Positions 51,076 to 59,815 of a stretch of 64,000 bases of DNA are shown one piece after another (the first letter of the stretch is position 1; each line of letters opens with the position of its first letter). Under the pieces are notes generated by a model. It searched no databases. It had not been told where the DNA came from and saw nothing but the letters and a program-made list of their open reading frames with translations. The DNA comes from an uncultured Lachnospiraceae bacterium (GTDB lineage Bacteria > Bacillota > Clostridia > Lachnospirales > Lachnospiraceae): NCBI GenBank assembly GCA_934351835.1, contig CAKRJP010000012.1, positions 20,987-84,986 on the forward strand, written 5' to 3'. The translations under genes and the position numbers were made by a program.

Positions 51076-52443
51076 ATGGAACGGAATCTTACATCAGGAA
51101 GTATATTTAAGAACATTGTTTATTTTTCTCTTCCTTATTTTTTATCTTATTTTTTGCAGACCTTGTATGGATTAGCAGACTTGTTTATCATCGGGCAGTT
51201 TGAAGGGGTTGCCAGTACAACGGCAGTTTCTATCGGCAGCCAGGTCATGCACATGATTACTGTCATGCTGGTCGGCCTCGCCATGGGAACTACTGTATGT
51301 ATCGGGCAGGCAGTGGGAGCCCGTGATAAGAAACGTAGCTCTTCTGTAATTGGAAATACCATCACTTTATTTATGATCGTGGCAGTTGCGCTTGCCGCAA
51401 TCCTTTTGTTGCTTGCAAAACCAATCGTTACGGTTATGTCTACCCCAACGGAGGCTGTGTCCGGAACTATTACCTATTTGACGATCTGTTTCATCGGAAT
51501 CCCTTTTATTACTGCATACAATGTAATCAGTTCTATTTTCCGCGGACTTGGTGACTCTAAAAGTCCGATGTATTTTATCGCCGTTGCCTGCATATGCAAC
51601 ATTGGATTGGATTACCTTTTTATCGGAGTGCTGCACCTCGGTCCTGCCGGTGCCGCTCTGGGTACCACTTTATCCCAAACATTGAGTGTAATTCTGGCAC
51701 TTATCACCATTGTCAAAAAAGATACGGGGATATCTCTTCGGAAAAATGATTTGAAACCATCACCGATTGTCATGGGACAAGTGTTAAAAATTGGTATCCC
51801 GGTAGCCTTACAGGATGGATTTATACAGATTGCATTTATCGTTATCACCATTATCGCAAACCGGCGCGGACTTAACGTTGCTGCCGCTGTAGGAATCGTT
51901 GAGAAAATTATCAGTTTTGTGTTCCTGGTTCCTTCTTCCATGCTGTCTACCGTGTCCGCTTTGGGTGCCCAAAATGTCGGTGCCGGAAAACATGACCGCG
52001 CTGTAAAGACGCTTTTGTATGCTATTGGTATTACCGTCACCTATGGATTCATCGTTGCAATTACAATCCAGTTTATTGCCGAACCAGTCGTTGGACTGTT
52101 CACTGCTGACAAAACGGTTATCCAAATGGGAACACAATACATTCACGGCTACATCTGGGACTGCATTTTTGCAGGAATCCATTTTAGTTTCAGCGGATAC
52201 TTTTGTGCCTATGGAAAATCCGGGATCTCGTTCTTACATAACTGTGCTTCCATTCTTTGCGTCAGAATCCCAGGGGTATACCTTACTTCAAAACTATTTC
52301 CGGAAACACTATTTCCAATGGGACTTGCAACCGTCGGTGGTTCAATATTATCAGTGGCTATCTGCCTGATCGCATTTGCGATTCTCCGGAATAAAAATAT
52401 TATTCCAAAATCCAATGCATCGTCAACCAGATCAAACAATTAG
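51076..52443 (+). CDS. MATE-family efflux transporter (MerR-controlled)
   Basis: 455 residues from ATG 51076 (AAGGAG 9 bases upstream). About 12 membrane helices; MATE patterns such as SLPYFLSYFLQTLYGLADLFIIGQFEG near the start and LSTVSALGAQNVGAGKHDRA in the second half. Na+- or H+-driven export of cationic drugs is typical. The MerR gene lies 49 bases downstream on the same strand, and the promoter has a MerR-type dyad. Confidence 0.94.
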   Translation: MERNLTSGSIFKNIVYFSLPYFLSYFLQTLYGLADLFIIGQFEGVASTTAVSIGSQVMHMITVMLVGLAMGTTVCIGQAVGARDKKRSSSVIGNTITLFMIVAVALAAILLLLAKPIVTVMSTPTEAVSGTITYLTICFIGIPFITAYNVISSIFRGLGDSKSPMYFIAVACICNIGLDYLFIGVLHLGPAGAALGTTLSQTLSVILALITIVKKDTGISLRKNDLKPSPIVMGQVLKIGIPVALQDGFIQIAFIVITIIANRRGLNVAAAVGIVEKIISFVFLVPSSMLSTVSALGAQNVGAGKHDRAVKTLLYAIGITVTYGFIVAITIQFIAEPVVGLFTADKTVIQMGTQYIHGYIWDCIFAGIHFSFSGYFCAYGKSGISFLHNCASILCVRIPGVYLTSKLFPETLFPMGLATVGGSILSVAICLIAFAILRNKNIIPKSNASSTRSNN

Positions 52444-52492
52444 TACATGATAGAATTTTCCAATAATGGAAATATTTCGTAAGGAGACTTTT

Positions 52493-53314
52493 ATGGAAGA
52501 TATGAAATTATTTCAAATCGGTGAGGTGGCTAAGATGTTCCAGGTCAGTGTCGGAACGCTGCGCCACTACGAACAGGTCGGACTTTTAAGCCCGGAATAT
52601 ACAGATTCCCAGACAGGTTACCGCTACTACAGTATCCGACAGTTTGAGGTGTTAAATACCATCCGATATCTCCGTGTCCTGGACATGCCGCTAAATCAGA
52701 TTGCTGATTTTCTGCATAACCGTGACATTCAGGTAATTGAAGACAAACTACAGAAACAAAAAGAACTGATACGGAAAAAGCAACAGGAATTAAAAGCCGT
52801 TGAGCAGAAGATCAACCACCGCCTGCAATCCATCAAAGATGCCACTGCTGCACCGCTTAATGAAATCCGAATCATTCAGGCTCCTGCCGCTCGCATCGTC
52901 TGGATCCGGGACTCCCTCAAACCAACCTCATATCTGGACTTGGAATATTCTATCCGCAAACTCACCGGCGACCAGTCGGAATCCATCGTTTTCCTTGGAA
53001 AAGTCGGCGTTGGAATTTCAAAAGAGCAACTGGAGCAAAAACATTTTGATCGCTACGACTGTGCATTCCTTGTGCTGGATGAAGAGGATATTTATCAGGG
53101 AACTGTGGACGAACTTCCAGAAAGTAAATGCGTATCTGTATATTTTCGCGGAAGTCATACAGAAGCAGCCGGTTATTACCAGGAACTACTCCACTATATT
53201 CGGGAACATAATTTTGAAATTACCGGGACTTCCCGCGAAATCACATTAATCGACAATGGGCTCACCAATGACCCCAAGAAATTTGTCACGGAAATTCGGA
53301 TACCGATTGTGTGA
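52493..53314 (+). CDS. MerR-family transcriptional regulator with GyrI-like effector domain
   Basis: 273 residues from ATG 52493 (AAGGAG, 6-base gap). N-terminal MerR helix-turn-helix (FQIGEVAKMFQVSVGTLRHYEQVGLLSP, about 6-33, with YRYYSIRQFEVLNTI), a coiled-coil dimer helix (about 85-120), and a C-terminal GyrI/BmrR-like ligand-binding domain (about 130-273). BmrR-type proteins bind cationic drugs and activate a multidrug exporter gene. The MATE gene just upstream and the MerR-type dyad in the shared promoter fit that role and autoregulation. Confidence 0.93.
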   Translation: MEDMKLFQIGEVAKMFQVSVGTLRHYEQVGLLSPEYTDSQTGYRYYSIRQFEVLNTIRYLRVLDMPLNQIADFLHNRDIQVIEDKLQKQKELIRKKQQELKAVEQKINHRLQSIKDATAAPLNEIRIIQAPAARIVWIRDSLKPTSYLDLEYSIRKLTGDQSESIVFLGKVGVGISKEQLEQKHFDRYDCAFLVLDEEDIYQGTVDELPESKCVSVYFRGSHTEAAGYYQELLHYIREHNFEITGTSREITLIDNGLTNDPKKFVTEIRIPIV

Positions 53315-53370
53315 CTCTGTACCAATCACTTGATTCTGTATCGGTCACGCAATTCTATATCGATTGTGTC
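53314..53370. repeat. Three tandem 19-bp degenerate repeats upstream of the antiporter
   Basis: ACTCTGTACCAATCACTTG, ATTCTGTATCGGTCACGCA and ATTCTATATCGATTGTGTC lie head to tail at 53314-53332, 53333-53351 and 53352-53370. A further half-similar element (ATACCGATTGTGTG) lies just before, in the MerR 3' end. They end 9 bases upstream of the antiporter -35, a position suited to a regulator-binding array. Confidence 0.6.
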
Positions 53371-53378
53371 ATACTTGG

Positions 53379-53407
53379 TTGACAAGAGATATATTTTAAG
53401 ATATTAT
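53379..53407 (+). promoter_or_regulatory. Promoter of the cation/proton antiporter gene
   Basis: TTGACA (53379-53384), 17-base spacer, TATTAT (53402-53407), a near-consensus vegetative promoter. The leader to the antiporter start is about 125 bases. Confidence 0.7.
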
Positions 53408-53540
53408 ATCAGACTGTAGGGAATGAAGTTCTCCCTTGGGAAACCTAAACTGCTTATTATGCTGATGACTTCTACGATTATTTTAGTCGCAGGAAGCATC
53501 AGCTTTTTTGCGTCTAATCGACTGATAAAGGAGGAAAATT

Positions 53541-54737
53541 ATGTTATCATCACTGTCATTTGTATTTTTACTGGGACTTTCCATGGGTGCCGTCTGCCAG
53601 AAACTAAAACTTCCGCGAATTATCGGAATGCTGCTCACCGGAATCATTCTCGGACCTTTTGTCCTCAATCTACTGGATCCGTCACTACTGTCCATCTCTG
53701 CTGATCTACGAAAAATCGCCCTGATCATTATTCTTTTAAAGGCGGGCCTCTCCCTGGATCTGAGCGATCTTAAGAAAGTCGGCAGACCTGCCATCATGCT
53801 TTCCTTTGTCCCGGCATCCTGTGAAATTCTGGGCTACCTTTTATTTGCCCCGAAAATCTTAGGCGTCACTCGCATCGAGGCGGCAGTCATGGGAGCTGTC
53901 CTGGGTGCTGTATCACCGGCTGTTGTCGTACCACGAATGGTGAATCTGATGGAAAATAAATACGGAACCGAAAAAAGCATCCCGCAAATGATCCTTGCAG
54001 GCGCCTCTTGTGATGATATCTTCGTCATTGTATTATTTACTACATTTTTAAGTATGGCACAGGGCGGAACCGCCAGTGCCATGGATTTTGTAAACATTCC
54101 GATTTCTATTGTCCTTGGAATTTTACTCGGTGCCATCGTTGGCTATGGGCTGTATCGTTTCTTCGAAACCGCCTACGCCAGAGAACATTATGTCCGAAAC
54201 AGCATGAAAGTGATCATTATCATGGGATTTTCCTTCCTGTTGGTATCTATTGAAACCTGGCTAGAAGGCAAAGTTTCTGTATCAGGACTACTGGCTGTAG
54301 TCAGCATGGCATGCGTATTAAAAGCTAAGAGCACAGAGTCTGTGTCCAGACGTTTGTCCGAGAAATTCGGAAAACTCTGGCTCGCCGCCGAAGTTGTCTT
54401 ATTCGTACTCGTCGGTGCTGCTGTTGACATCCGTTACACTCTGACCGCCGGTCTGGCCGCAGTTCTTATGATCTTTGTGGCTTTACTCTTCCGTGCATTT
54501 GGCGTGTGCTTATGTACTTTGAAAACAAACCTCACCACAAAAGAACGTATCTTCTGCGTCATCGCTTACCTGCCCAAAGCCACGGTACAGGCAGCCATCG
54601 GTTCCGTTCCCCTGGCCGCCGGACTGTCCTGTGGAAAAATTGTCCTGTCTGTAGCGGTCATGGCAATTATCATTACTGCACCGTTAGGGGCATTTGGAAT
54701 TGATTCACTTTATAAAAAATGTCTGGAGAAAGAATAA
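53541..54737 (+). CDS. Cation/proton antiporter (CPA family)
   Basis: 398 residues, AAAGGAGG 6 bases before the ATG. About 12 membrane helices. The motif GMLLTGIILGPFVL and the later VPRMVNLMENKYGTEKSIPQMILAGASCDDIFVIVLF (with adjacent Asp residues typical of electrogenic CPA antiporters, here CDD) place it in the Na+/H+ exchanger superfamily. No cytoplasmic nucleotide-binding domain is present. It probably exchanges Na+ or K+ for H+. It converges with a second antiporter gene. Confidence 0.88.
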   Translation: MLSSLSFVFLLGLSMGAVCQKLKLPRIIGMLLTGIILGPFVLNLLDPSLLSISADLRKIALIIILLKAGLSLDLSDLKKVGRPAIMLSFVPASCEILGYLLFAPKILGVTRIEAAVMGAVLGAVSPAVVVPRMVNLMENKYGTEKSIPQMILAGASCDDIFVIVLFTTFLSMAQGGTASAMDFVNIPISIVLGILLGAIVGYGLYRFFETAYAREHYVRNSMKVIIIMGFSFLLVSIETWLEGKVSVSGLLAVVSMACVLKAKSTESVSRRLSEKFGKLWLAAEVVLFVLVGAAVDIRYTLTAGLAAVLMIFVALLFRAFGVCLCTLKTNLTTKERIFCVIAYLPKATVQAAIGSVPLAAGLSCGKIVLSVAVMAIIITAPLGAFGIDSLYKKCLEKE

Positions 54738-54749
54738 GTCTCATTTATT

Positions 54750-56024
54750 CTAATCGCCTGCTCTCCGGTTGACTCTTTTCTCGATTCTCTGATAAACCTT
54801 CTTCATAGTCATTCCCTGAATGACTGTCGTAAAGAATACAATTGCGTAAGTACCTCCCAGAATGATATGGTAAACATCAGCCGATACCATATCCTGGGTA
54901 CTCATTGCCAGTGCAATGCTCAGTCCCCCTCGCAGCCCGCCGTATGTTAGGAGCGTAATAAAACTGAGTTTGTCATAATTATTTGGCAATTTCCCTGCAA
55001 AAAGTGTAGAGAGTCCGACACTTGAAAATCGTCCGATAATATTAAATAAAATCGCAAAGCAGGAAATCAAAAGAATTTCCGGCATCTGCAGAATATGTAC
55101 AAAAGCCAGTCCCATAATCACATATAAAATAGAATTTAATAAATTATCCAAAATCTCCCAGAATGTATCAAACTCCTGCAAATCCATAGATTTTCCCATC
55201 TGTTCCCTGCGATTGCGAATTGCAGAAAATAGTATTCCACATACAACAGATGCAATCGCACCAGAAAAATCAAAATACTCACATAACAGATATGCAGTGG
55301 AAACGGCCAGGAGACTTACAAAAATCCTTCTGCTACTTTCTTCTGTCAGAATAAATATTGGGAAACAGATCGCAGTTACCACAATTGCAACCATTATTGC
55401 TCCAAACAATTCCTTCCCCATTATCGCCAGAAAACTTCCACTTTTCTCCATCGTTACCATCCCGGAAAAGCATACAAATAACGCCACACCAACACCATCA
55501 TTAAAAAGGGATTCTCCTTCCATGATAAAACTGATATCCTTCGGGAGATTGAATTTCTTCAAAATACTGGTAGCCGCAATCGGATCCGTAGGTGCTGTGA
55601 TACTTCCAAACATCAGACATACCGGGAACGAAAACGACAATCCCAGAAGTGAAGCCCCTGCATAAAATAAAAGCCCATAGAAAACAGCTCCCAAAAGAGT
55701 CGCCATAATGGACAGTAATGTCACCGGCCGTGCCTGCTTTTTAAAGTCCAGCAATCTCATATGGCAAGAACCGGCAAACAACATAAAACACAAAATACCG
55801 TCCATCAAAATTGCTTCAAGGTTAAATACCTGCAGCTTTTCAAGCAGAACATTTACAGAAGTATTCGTCGATATCGAGACAACCGCCAATATGCCAGCTC
55901 CGATAATAATGGAAAATAACATTAACGAGATCTCATAAGGGATCTTTGTAACTTTTTCATTGAAAAATCCCAATAATACGATCAAAAAAAGTAACACTAC
56001 TACCTGTGGTAAAAATTCATGCAT
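54750..56024 (-). CDS. Cation/proton antiporter (CPA1/NhaP type)
   Basis: 424 residues from ATG 56024, preceded by GAGGGATGG; an in-frame start at 56081 would overlap the phosphatase gene and lacks a ribosome site. About 12 membrane helices with FGSITAPTDPIAATSILKKF and ESLFNDGVGVALFV, the CPA1 (NhaP/NhaK-like) ion-binding region, including the Asn-Asp pair of CPA1 exchangers. It probably exports Na+ or K+ for H+. It begins 15 bases downstream of the phosphatase gene, so the two may be cotranscribed. Confidence 0.92.
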   Translation of the reverse strand: MHEFLPQVVVLLFLIVLLGFFNEKVTKIPYEISLMLFSIIIGAGILAVVSISTNTSVNVLLEKLQVFNLEAILMDGILCFMLFAGSCHMRLLDFKKQARPVTLLSIMATLLGAVFYGLLFYAGASLLGLSFSFPVCLMFGSITAPTDPIAATSILKKFNLPKDISFIMEGESLFNDGVGVALFVCFSGMVTMEKSGSFLAIMGKELFGAIMVAIVVTAICFPIFILTEESSRRIFVSLLAVSTAYLLCEYFDFSGAIASVVCGILFSAIRNRREQMGKSMDLQEFDTFWEILDNLLNSILYVIMGLAFVHILQMPEILLISCFAILFNIIGRFSSVGLSTLFAGKLPNNYDKLSFITLLTYGGLRGGLSIALAMSTQDMVSADVYHIILGGTYAIVFFTTVIQGMTMKKVYQRIEKRVNRRAGD

Positions 56025-56038
56025 AATCCATCCCTCAC

Positions 56039-56512
56039 TTAAATCAACTGACTGCGCAACTGTTCTAACAAGCCCTGGCAACTGATGGAAATATCACGCC
56101 AGGTCTCCTTGAAATTCCCCGTATACCACGGATCGGCAACATCATAACTATTACCGATATATTCTGTCATCTTATGGATTTTGCCCTCCGGATCGCCACC
56201 GGCAATACGTTTCATATTGCGGATATTGTTATCATCCATACCGATCAGAAGATCATATTTGTCATAATCTTCAGCAGTCATCTGCACAGCCCTCTTTCCC
56301 TCACAGGAGATTCCATGCAACGCCATCTCTTCTCTGGCTGGTGGGTACACCGGATTACCGACACCACGCCAAATTTCCTCCGAACTGGTGGCCGCCGAAG
56401 CAATATGAAACTGATCCTCGATCCCTGCTTTCTTTACTAAATCTTTCATAACAAATTCCGCCATCGGCGAACGGCAAATATTGCCGTGGCAGATGAAAAG
56501 TATTTTTATCAT
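56039..56512 (-). CDS. Low-molecular-weight protein-tyrosine phosphatase
   Basis: 157 residues. Active-site loop CHGNICRS (Cys8, Arg14; the CX5R signature) near the N-terminus and the general-acid DPWY motif near residue 126 are both intact. Cytoplasmic. In Gram-positives these enzymes dephosphorylate bacterial tyrosine kinases or other proteins, often linked to polysaccharide production, though no such kinase gene is adjacent here. The mobile element is inserted upstream, 111 bases before its start codon. Confidence 0.94.
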   Translation of the reverse strand: MIKILFICHGNICRSPMAEFVMKDLVKKAGIEDQFHIASAATSSEEIWRGVGNPVYPPAREEMALHGISCEGKRAVQMTAEDYDKYDLLIGMDDNNIRNMKRIAGGDPEGKIHKMTEYIGNSYDVADPWYTGNFKETWRDISISCQGLLEQLRSQLI

Positions 56513-56560
56513 GTTCTTATATCTCCTTAAATCGTCGTATTTCCTTATATTTAAAGGCTT

Positions 56561-56677
56561 TTTACAACTTTCATTTTTCTTGTAGTTTCTATATCTTTTT
56601 ATAAATTCTCATGTTTTGGCAGTCAAAAGTTGTAAAATAAGTTGTAAAACCACCTCTATTTTACAACTTTACAACTT
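56561..56677. repeat. Cluster of AAGTTGTAAA sites at the left element end
   Basis: Five copies of AAGTTGTAAA or its complement lie at 56561-56570, 56627-56636, 56639-56648, 56660-56669 and 56668-56677, around the left att repeat and the end of int. Such repeats are expected for integrase arm-binding sites. One more copy lies in the right att repeat (63125-63134). Confidence 0.6.
56623..56638. repeat. Left attachment repeat (putative attL core)
   Basis: TCAAAAGTTGTAAAAT, identical to the right copy at 63121-63136. The next bases also share GTTGTAA after a short offset. It lies 22 bases beyond the int stop codon, the usual place for an att site. Confidence 0.65.
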
Positions 56678-57872
56678 GCCGATTGCAGACTTCTTTCATT
56701 TCTTTTTGAATATCATCAAAGTCCAAGTGCGTGTATGTATTCAGCGTGACACCTATATCTGAATGTCCCATAATCTTCTGTAATGTTTTAGGGTTCATTC
56801 CCGACTTTGCCATATTAGAACAAAAAGTATGTCGGCAAACATGAGGTGTGATTTTAGGTAATTCTTGTTTATATATTTTATTATACTTCTCGCAAATATG
56901 CTGAAAATATTTTTCCCAATGCAAAGCAACCATTGGCATATCATTTTTATCTAAATACAGGAAACCGCTTTTACCGTCTATCACAGGTTCTGATTTTAAC
57001 TTTTTACGATTTTGAATAATCTTATGAAAACACGCTTTTACTTCATCAGTCATAGGCACAAGCCTTGTACCGCTGTCTGTCTTTGTGTCCTCAATGATAT
57101 ATTCCATGTTTCGCTTACGTTGCAACTGATGGTTGACATTGATAACACCTTTTTCTAAATCAATATCAGAAATCGTCAGTCCAACAAATTCAGAAATCCG
57201 AAGTCCTGTCTTAAATAGAATGTAAATTCCCTCATAATACTTACTAAAGTGCCTGTCCTGCTTCACAAACTCAAGAAAAGCTCTCTCCTGCTTTCTTGTA
57301 ATCGCTTCTCTTGTTACGCTGTCATTGACAACTACCGTTGCAAGCTGAAATTCAAAAGGATTTTTTCGTATCAAATCATCATCAACAGCCATTTGAAATG
57401 ATGGTCTTACAACACCACGGATAGAGTGAATACTGCTATACCCTCTACCGTCTGCCTGTAATTTAATGAGCCAGCCTTTTGCGTCTGATAGTTTTACCTT
57501 GTCAATTCGTTTCTTTCCAAAGGCTTCTTTGGCAATGATATTGATAACAAATTTATAGTTTGCTTCTGTATTATGCCTTACACCTGTTTTCTGTGAAATA
57601 TATTTTTTCACAAGTTCCAAGACTGTCATATCTCCACCCGAAGAAACAATATCATCTTCTAAATCCTTGTGTATCTGTTTCTCTTTATCCCGTAAAGGAA
57701 TATCGTCTTTTGCTCCCTGTGGAACAGTATCAGTTTTTACCAGTTTCCAACTATACACATATTTCACATTTCCAGCATTATCTACATACTTATACATATA
57801 TCTTCCGTCTTTACGTTGACTCTCCCCATTGCGTAAAACACGGTTTTTATTGTCCCGTCTTTTCTCGCTCAT
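56661..57872 (-). CDS. int: Tyrosine recombinase (Tn916-family integrase)
   Basis: 403 residues. Arm-binding N-terminal domain (about 10-70), core-binding SAM-like domain (about 80-165) and catalytic domain with Arg225 (GLRISE), His344 and Arg347 (HVCRH), His370 (GHSD) and the nucleophile Tyr380 (NTYTH), which sits almost exactly where it does in Tn916 Int. AAAGGAG precedes the start. It integrates and excises the element together with Xis. All catalytic residues are intact, so the element may still move. Confidence 0.95.
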   Translation of the reverse strand: MSEKRRDNKNRVLRNGESQRKDGRYMYKYVDNAGNVKYVYSWKLVKTDTVPQGAKDDIPLRDKEKQIHKDLEDDIVSSGGDMTVLELVKKYISQKTGVRHNTEANYKFVINIIAKEAFGKKRIDKVKLSDAKGWLIKLQADGRGYSSIHSIRGVVRPSFQMAVDDDLIRKNPFEFQLATVVVNDSVTREAITRKQERAFLEFVKQDRHFSKYYEGIYILFKTGLRISEFVGLTISDIDLEKGVINVNHQLQRKRNMEYIIEDTKTDSGTRLVPMTDEVKACFHKIIQNRKKLKSEPVIDGKSGFLYLDKNDMPMVALHWEKYFQHICEKYNKIYKQELPKITPHVCRHTFCSNMAKSGMNPKTLQKIMGHSDIGVTLNTYTHLDFDDIQKEMKEVCNRQVVKL

Positions 57873-57947
57873 TTTCGCTCCTTTCCACTTCTGGAAGAGT
57901 CCCGATATGACTTGTTCTCATCATAACATATGCCAGCTCCTTTTTCA

Positions 57948-58154
57948 CTAGATTGCGTCCAATTTATCAATGACCTGTTCAAACTGTCGGCGTTTAATCT
58001 GTATGCGATTACCATTCATAATGAGCCAGCCAGCATCCTTGTTTTCCTCTGCTAATCGTCTTAACTTATTTTCTCCGATACGGAAATATTTTGACGCTTC
58101 TTCAATGGTAAGCGTGTATTTTTCCCATACGGGAATATCCCGTGCATTACTCAT
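57948..58154 (-). CDS. xis: Excisionase (Tn916 Xis-like)
   Basis: 68 residues, the size of Tn916 Xis. Winged-helix excisionase pattern with YTLTIEEASKYFRIGENKLRRL (13-34) and WLIMNGNRIQIKRRQFEQVID. GAGGGGGTG precedes the ATG by 4 bases. Its 5' end overlaps the 3' end of the relaxase gene by 8 bases, so relaxase, xis and int may be expressed together when the element is activated. Confidence 0.9.
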   Translation of the reverse strand: MSNARDIPVWEKYTLTIEEASKYFRIGENKLRRLAEENKDAGWLIMNGNRIQIKRRQFEQVIDKLDAI

Positions 58155-59289
58155 AAAACACCCCCTCGCTTTCGATTACGTCTGCTATACCCGTACACAT
58201 CTGCTTCACAAGCATTTCCTGCTTTTCAGAGAGGTGGGTACATTCATCAATCGTTTTCATATATTCTGAGCCTGTCAGTCTGTCAATTTCCTCTATCATC
58301 ACAATGGACGACATCACCTGTCTTTTCAGCCATTGCAGAGTACGCTCCATGTTGACAGGTATGGGGTTCATTTCAAAAGGTAAACTGTCATGGGAAATGA
58401 ATATCTCCCACAACGGATAGTCAGGAAATTCCACGAAATTAGTAATGAGATAAAACACCAGCCCATGAGGGTTATAGGTCAATAACAATTCCTCAACTGC
58501 CTGTACTGCCTTTTTGTCACGCAGACGAATTTCAAAACGGTTGATGATATCCGTATGTTTCTTTTTCGTCGCCTGTTCCTTTTGCTTTTCATACAAGCAG
58601 AAATATTTTGTACTTGCCTTTGAACCGATATAAAGTGTGCTTGCTAAATCACATTTTTTTCTGCTTAGTTTACCGCCTTGCACATTTTCATAGTTTTTAC
58701 ACCGACATTCCGCACCACCACTTTTATATTTTTCAGACAAGACGGGAATATCCAGCAGACCGCACATATCGTTGATTGCCAAATCAAAACGTCGGATAAC
58801 ACCGCCACAGTCAAGACAACGATTTAAGAATGAATACCAATCCCTGCTCTGTGCCTGTAAGACATATTCCATGTTGCGTGAGCCTGCTCCTTTTAATTCC
58901 AAGAATACGCCCACGTGTTCATCATCAGAAGCCATGACCTTGATTTCCCCGTAAGCGTAATGCTCCTTATAGCCATAATACCCATAGTCATAGTGGATAA
59001 AATAGTCTGCTTTTATGCCAAGCACCTTTCGGATAATTTCCAATGCGTCAGTCGTTGGAAAACGGACAGACAGATAATCAACAAGCAGATAAAAAGGCTT
59101 ATCACAGACATAGTAATTCAGACAACGCAGAATAATATTTTGTGTTTCCTTGCTGGCATTGGCTTTTCCATTCTCAAAACGATTGATACTATATCTTGAT
59201 ACATGGGTAAGACTTGCAAGTTCTCTTTGTGAAAGACCGCTGGCAAGACGTTTGTTCTTCATTTCAAGTGCAAATTCTAAATTGTCCAT
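58147..59289 (-). CDS. mobT: MobT-like relaxase / replication initiation factor (Tn916 Orf20 type)
   Basis: 380 residues from ATG 59289, following GGAGGAATACA; an in-frame ATG at 59361 lacks such a site. N-terminal Xre-type helix-turn-helix (SGLSQRELASLTHVSRYSINRFENGKA, about 15-41), then a Rep_trans-type domain (DYLSVRFPTTDALEII...; LQAQSRDWYSFLNRCLDCGGVIRRFDLAINDMCGLLDIPVL; RFEIRLRDKKA). This HTH plus Rep_trans pair is the MobT relaxase of Tn916/ICEBs1-type elements, which nicks oriT and attaches to the DNA 5' end by a Tyr. The oriT-like hairpin lies upstream, as expected. Confidence 0.88.
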   Translation of the reverse strand: MDNLEFALEMKNKRLASGLSQRELASLTHVSRYSINRFENGKANASKETQNIILRCLNYYVCDKPFYLLVDYLSVRFPTTDALEIIRKVLGIKADYFIHYDYGYYGYKEHYAYGEIKVMASDDEHVGVFLELKGAGSRNMEYVLQAQSRDWYSFLNRCLDCGGVIRRFDLAINDMCGLLDIPVLSEKYKSGGAECRCKNYENVQGGKLSRKKCDLASTLYIGSKASTKYFCLYEKQKEQATKKKHTDIINRFEIRLRDKKAVQAVEELLLTYNPHGLVFYLITNFVEFPDYPLWEIFISHDSLPFEMNPIPVNMERTLQWLKRQVMSSIVMIEEIDRLTGSEYMKTIDECTHLSEKQEMLVKQMCTGIADVIESEGVFYE

Positions 59290-59431
59290 TGTATTCCTCC
59301 AATCCCACAATAGCCTTGAAATACCTGTAAACTGCCTTTCAAAAAGTGTGATATGCACCATCTTCTTAAAACTCCTTATTATTTCGTACAGCTTTGGGGT
59401 TGTATGGTTTTGACTTGTCTTTTGTAAAATA

Positions 59432-59459
59432 GTGCCCCCCTGTTAGATAACGGGGGCAC
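59432..59459 (-). other. oriT-like hairpin (putative MobT nick region)
   Basis: GTGCCCCC (59432-59439) and GGGGGCAC (59452-59459) form a perfect 8-bp stem. On the minus strand the loop and right arm read TATCTAACAGGGGGG, closely matching what I recall of the ICEBs1 and Tn916 oriT (GCTAACAGGGGGG and TCTAACAGGGGGG), where MobT-type relaxases nick. It lies 143 bases upstream of mobT, the location of oriT in Tn916. Confidence 0.7.
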
Positions 59460-59505
59460 AGATAAGGCTCGCAAGCTCGCCAGCAGACAAAGCATTTCTT
59501 CCCCT

Positions 59506-59548
59506 TGACACAAATTGTCATGGCGGTAAGCCTAAAAGGCTTCCGCCA
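59506..59548. other. Two further hairpins next to oriT (possible single-strand origin or accessory site)
   Basis: TGACA caaat TGTCA (59506-59520) and TGGCGG(t)AAGCC taaaa GGCTTCCGCCA (59521-59548; one bulged T) follow directly on one another. They may be a single-strand replication origin or protein-binding part of oriT. The rest of 59549-59815 is AT-rich and holds no further gene or clear signal beyond the start of the repressor gene. Confidence 0.45.
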
Positions 59549-59815
59549 CCGTGTCAGAAATACTTTGTCAGCCAGTTCTGTTTTTGCCATTTCCAACAAG
59601 TTCCATTTCAACCAATATTTATATCTACGGGTTTAATTAGATGTATATTTCTTTTTAAATATTTTTGTATTTCATTCTATTGTGCTTATTTATTTGCAAG
59701 AACATAGTAATTCTTATATGCTTATTTGTCAATATCTTTTTTTATCTTTACAAATTATATTAAGCATGATAGACTTACAGCAATGAAGATATAACGAGAT
59801 ATGGAGGGTTATGCA

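Noticed and set aside
59366..59611. 81-codon minus-strand open frame across the oriT region
   Set aside because: It runs through all three hairpins, has no ribosome site, and is best explained as chance translation of a conserved oriT sequence, although a small protein cannot be fully excluded.
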